A stretch of DNA of 64,000 bases. Source: Vanrija pseudolonga (Eukaryota > Basidiomycota > Tremellomycetes > Trichosporonales > Trichosporonaceae). The notes under the pieces are model-generated. The model did no database searches. It worked only from the letters and a program-made list of their open reading frames with translations, and was not told the origin of the DNA. The stretch covers positions 2,294,001 to 2,358,000 of the forward strand of contig NC_085854.1 of assembly GCF_020906515.1 (NCBI RefSeq), given 5' to 3'. Shown in pieces: positions 60,077-64,000 of the stretch (positions within the stretch are counted from its first letter, which is position 1; every line of letters starts with the position of its first letter). The position numbers and the translations under genes were made by a program.

Positions 60077-62934
60077 ATGGCAGGTACCTTGAACGGGTCA
60101 AACGGCTCGCAACAGGGTACCATGCCAAGCTCGTCGCGAGCACCAGCGGCAGCACCAGCAGCAGCAGCCACGCCTCAGCGGTCGACTGCGCCGATCGTGC
60201 CCACCCGGTCCGCGGCACGGCCTACGTCCATGGCCGTGTCCGCAACCCTGAGTCCAGCAACGACGCCATCCAAGCCTGAGACTACGCCCGCTCGCCAGAT
60301 CGTAACCCCCAAAGCGTCCCCCTCGCCGCTGTCCCGCATCCCTGCCAGCTCGTTACCCCGCTCGACGGCAGCAGATAGAGGCCCGCCGAGCGCGTACGCC
60401 CGCCCCGGCCTCCGGCCTGTCAATTCGCTTCGCACGCCGACGAAGAACGGTTCGTCGCCGTTGCGCAAGGCCGCGCCCTCTCAGCCAGCAACACCGTCTC
60501 CAGCGCCCAAGGTGCCCGCGGAACCACGGGCCGAGGTGGCGTCGCAATCTCCGGCGGTGGTCGCTCGCCCAACGACGCCCGCGCACACGACTCCTGTCCG
60601 CCCGACACCGCAGCCGCTCGCCATCAGAACAGAAGAGCCAGATACAGCAACGGCAGAAGCGGACACACTGCGATCGCGGATACGCGATCTGGAAATCCAG
60701 TACAGCCTCTTGCAAGTGGAGCATGCGCGGTGTAGACCACGCCTCGATGGCCCACCAAGACCACCGCGTAACCGAAACGGTCACAATGATGAGCAACTCG
60801 CAGCCTTGTTGTCAGACTCGGAAGCCCTGGGAAACGCCGTGCGGTCCATGACCAAGACGCAGCGGCTGGGATTTCTCGGCCTCGTGGCAGAAGGCACGTT
60901 CTGAGACGCGCGGGGAGGTGCTGACACTGTCTCAGCGTGCAAGCCGTCGGACATCCAGGCGCAGATTGAAATGCTCGAACGGGTAATGGGGTCGCGGACG
61001 GGCGTGCTGGGGCGACTTGACGACAAGCTCAGCGAACACGTCATGAAGTTTCTCGACCTCCAGGAGGTGCTGCGCCTGCGATTGGTGGGTAGCCGCTGGT
61101 GGGTCTCAGCTAACCCGCCAGGTGTCGAAACGCTTCGAACAGCGGGCAACGAATCCTCGTGTGTGGAAGCGGCTGTGCAGAGAACTCGAGGCGCACTGGG
61201 ATGGCATGGTCAATCTCGATGGCTACAGGTTGGACGATGACGGCGACTGGCTGGGATTGTTCAAGAAGCTGTGGCGGCGAGAGAAGAACTGGACGAATGG
61301 ACAGGTGTGTTGATCAACAGGGACACTGCTGATCCCTCAGGCTCAGAGCTTGGCTGTTCTGAGTGGACATCGAAACTACGTCACATCTCTCAAGTTATGG
61401 GGAGAGACTCTGATCAGCGCGTCGTATGATGATACGTGAGTGTGGTGTGCGAGGCAGCCGTGCTGACGACAAAGGATTCGGATATGGAACCTCCCATACG
61501 CCGTGTCTAGCTCCAAGGTCGTCCCACCGCCAGTGGTGATCCCCGCCAAGGCCGTGTCGAGCATCGACTACTACGCGCCAGAGCAGGTTCTCGTGACTGG
61601 CTCGCACGAAGTTGGCCGTGCCAGTGTGTGGCGAAACATTGAGGGCGAATGGAAGGTCGAAAAGATCCTTTCTGGGCACTTGCACGGCACACGATTTGTC
61701 GCGTAAGTGGATGCAGCCGTACCCAGCTGATCAGCAGAATCAACGCCGAATGGCTCATCTCTGTCGGGTCCGACAAGGCGATCGTCGTGTGGGACTGGCG
61801 GTCAGGAAACAAGATTGTTCGTTTCGGCCAGCAGACCAACGTCTGTGCTGGCATGAGACTTCTCGACGACTTTGTCCTGTCCGCAACTGTCGACGGCGTG
61901 ATCCGCACGTTCTCCATCCAAAAGCGAGAAATGCTCGGCCAGTTCAGGCTGTCCGAGCTCGCAAGGCGGCAGCCAGAGTTTGCCGACAAGCTCAAGGACG
62001 TGGGAGTCGGCGCTCTGGGTATGCTTACCTGGTTTGAGGCCGAAGGGCGGTTCTTGGCGGTGAGCTTGATGATGCCCCATTTGAAGCTGACATACAGATG
62101 GCTACGAAGGACATTATAATTCGCCTCGCCTGGGAATGGGCTGACGAGGAGGAACTGGAGGTCATGCTTAATAGCCCGACGAGCGTCGACAGCCGGTCCT
62201 TTGCCGAAGCACAGGCGACCAGCCCCTCGGTTGTCACACCTGCTCGTCACCGAGGTTTCAGTAACGCGTCGCCTCGCGCAGTGTCACCGCGTTCGCCGCT
62301 CACCCCTCGGTCTGGCGGGGCAACACCGACTACATCACGGCCGTCCCCAGTCGTGAGCTCCAAGCTTGCCATGTCGACAGGCGCTCTACCTTCGTCAGCA
62401 GGCGCGAGCTCGAGCGAGGACGGGAACAGCGAGAAGGCGAATGCCACTACGACCAACACGACGTCACAGTTTGCCCTCGCGAAGCCACCGAGGATTATCG
62501 AGATCCTCGACATTACGGGCACGGAGCGGGGCGCATTCGAAGCTGGGCGTGGGCGTATCGTTACCAGCCGCCGTTTGTCCGCAAAGTCGGGCGCAGAGCG
62601 CAGGGTACGTCACCAGTTCTCATGTCTTTTCAAGGACCAGCTAATCAGTCTCATACAGGTTCTCGTCGGCTCTGAAAGGCCTTCGCCCGGTGGAGGCGAT
62701 GCTGCCATGAAGGTGGTGCCGCTTGGTGGTCTGTGGGAGACGCGAGGACGTGCTGCGGGGCTGGCCAGTGCAACCAAGAACCCTATGAGCTTGGCACTCG
62801 ACCATGACAAGGTGGTGGTGAGTTGGGCATTCTCCTGTCGACCCAATGCTAACAACACGCAGTATGGCTGTGCAGACGGGTCTATTGTAGTTGCAGGCTT
62901 TGTAGGAGTCACTGATCGGTCTGCAAAGGCGTGA
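60077..62934 (+). CDS. F-box/WD40 repeat protein
   Basis: Predicted substrate receptor of an SCF ubiquitin ligase. A Pro/Ser/Thr/Ala-rich disordered N-terminus of about 200 residues precedes a coiled coil (TLRSRIRDLEIQYSLLQVEH). The F-box spans an intron: GRLDDKLSEHVMKFLDLQEV, then LRLVSKRFEQRATNPRVWKR. WD repeats follow: VLSGHRNYVTSLKLWGETLI, SASYDDTIRIWNLP, QVLVTGSHEVGRASVWRN, ILSGHLHGTRFVA, WLISVGSDKAIVVWDWRSG and LSATVDGVIRTFS. A Ser/Pro/Thr-rich insert (about residue 560-690) separates these from a last blade, MSLALDHDKVVYGCADGSIV. Many introns, several under 60 nt. I cannot assign it to a named family member; the low sequence conservation of blades makes the repeat count uncertain. Confidence 0.85.
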
Positions 62935-63331
62935 TGAGCTTTGCTTTTGGTTGTAGTCTTAGTCATTCATAATCGAATCGTAATGAAGGTAATAGAATGT
63001 GGAGGCCAAGTGGACGCGAGGGGTTTGAAATCACTTCTGAAGCGGCGGATGCACGTCACGACTGAGCGACACGCCGCCGCCGCCGCCGCCGCCGCTGCAA
63101 CCCCGTTACCTCATCGATCACTCAACCTTTGACTGGAGCTTGCCTTGCAACACCTTGTGACTCGACTCTTATCATCCACTAGTTGTTCAAACAGCAACGG
63201 CTTGTCAAAAGTCGACTACAAGAACAACACATCTCACCTGCTAGCAGACCACTCGAGACCTCTGGTTGTAGAGCACCTGCTAGACGACTCTTACTCCGTT
63301 CCACGCTCCACCATCTTCCCCCCTCTCCACC
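62935..63331. promoter_or_regulatory. promoter of the E1 gene
   Basis: About 400 bases upstream of UBA1 and downstream of the F-box gene. Carries (GCC)n at 63073-63093 and a C/T-rich leader just before the ATG (CCCCCCTCTCCACC). No gene seen. Confidence 0.4.
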
Positions 63332-64000
63332 ATGTCCTCGTCAGCAATGGAGGTCGATGCTCCCGGTGGCGACAACAGTGGGTAGAGCTGCTGTCTTGAT
63401 CCTCGTATCATAGCTAACACCACCTGCAGTCGACGGTGAGGCGTTACTGATTGCTTGGAGACCGGCGTGCTGACTCGTGATCAAGAGGGCCTCTACTCTC
63501 GTCAGCTGTGAGTGCTGCGGTGTTCGTGGGGTTGAGTCTGTAGCAGCCGCTGACGAGCACCAGTTACGTCCTCGGACATGAAGGTAGCGTCTCCGACACG
63601 GCAGCAGTGCTGACCCGCAGCGATGAAGAAGATGGCCAACTCGAACGTCCTCATCGTCGGCGTCAAGGGCCTCGGCGTGGAGATCGGTAAGCTGACGAGA
63701 GGTGGCAATGCAGCTCACACGTGCAGCCAAGAACGTTGCCCTCGCTGGCGTGAAGAGTGTGACCATCTACGACCCTTCCCCCGTCGAGATCGCCGACCTC
63801 GGCACCCAGGTGAGTGCACCGCCGCGGCGGCGGCGACGGGCGGGCGGGCGGCGACGCCCCGCCGCTGCCGCTGCCCAGCACAGCCCGCTATGGCCACTAA
63901 CCCGCACAGTTCTTCCTCCGCGAAGAGGACATTGGCAAGCCCCGTGCGGCCGTCACTGGCCCGCGCCTGGCCGAGCTCAACTCTTACGTGCCCGTCAAGG
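63332..64000 (+). CDS. UBA1: ubiquitin-activating enzyme E1, 5' part (runs off the right edge)
   Basis: Start [15 protein letters not shown]. The beginning of the gene is cut into very small exons: 63332-63377, 63430-63435 (TCGACG, 6 nt), 63486-63507 (22 nt), 63564-63583 (20 nt), 63621-63686 (66 nt), then from about 63726 ([20 protein letters not shown]...GTQ) and 63910 ([13 protein letters not shown]). Joined, they give [40 protein letters not shown] and the first adenylation half-domain of E1. The 6-nt exon is required: without it the conserved [10 protein letters not shown] cannot be formed. E1 charges ubiquitin with ATP and passes it to E2 enzymes. Only about 100 residues are in the window. 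Confidence 0.95.

Overview
This is a gene-dense, GC-rich stretch of a fungal nuclear genome. Nearly every protein gene is split by short introns (mostly 38-100 nt) with GTGAGT, GTGCGT or GTGGGT donors, CTGAC or CTAAC branch sites and CAG acceptors. Intron density, GC-rich codon use, and the mix of Zn2Cys6 regulator, MFS sugar permease, Sec66, Atg15 and fungal-type mitochondrial ribosomal proteins point to a basidiomycete yeast of the Tremellomycetes, probably Trichosporonales (inference). All exon structures were read by hand from splice signals and reading frame.

Layout. 0-7.5 kb: small mitochondrial protein, MFS sugar transporter, HSL-type esterase/lipase and Zn2Cys6 regulator, possibly a small nutrient-use cluster. 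7.5-14 kb: MRH-domain membrane receptor, complex I 49-kDa subunit, glutaminyl-peptide cyclotransferase and complex III Qcr9. 14-26 kb: PP2A B56 subunit Rts1, mitochondrial bL19m, a PIN/RGG protein, a SET/NAP histone chaperone, mitochondrial uS7m and Rrb1. 26-34 kb: a large Bre4/aromatic-acid-exporter-like membrane protein, Atg15 lipase and an acidic protein of unknown function. 34-38 kb: a 4-kb region with no convincing protein gene, holding two tRNA-Thr(AGU) genes and two minisatellites. 38-50 kb: peptide N-glycanase, mitochondrial uL5m, TRAPPC8/Trs85, histone H4, Rab escort protein Mrs6 and Sec66. 50-64 kb: USP7/Ubp15 deubiquitinase, RAMP4/Ysy6, a GH31 glycosidase, an F-box/WD40 protein, and the start of ubiquitin-activating enzyme E1, which runs off the right edge.

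The genes are mainly housekeeping. Themes are respiration and mitochondrial translation, the secretory pathway (Trs85, Mrs6, Sec66, RAMP4, Png1) and ubiquitin (E1, Ubp15, F-box). No transposon, CRISPR array, viral remnant or clear undescribed multi-gene system was seen. The most distinctive features are extreme exon structures: a 6-nt micro-exon in the E1 gene, a 21-nt micro-exon carrying the basic part of a Zn2Cys6 finger, and two genes whose first coding exon is only the ATG. The tRNA-Thr pair with diverged 10-nt introns is also notable.
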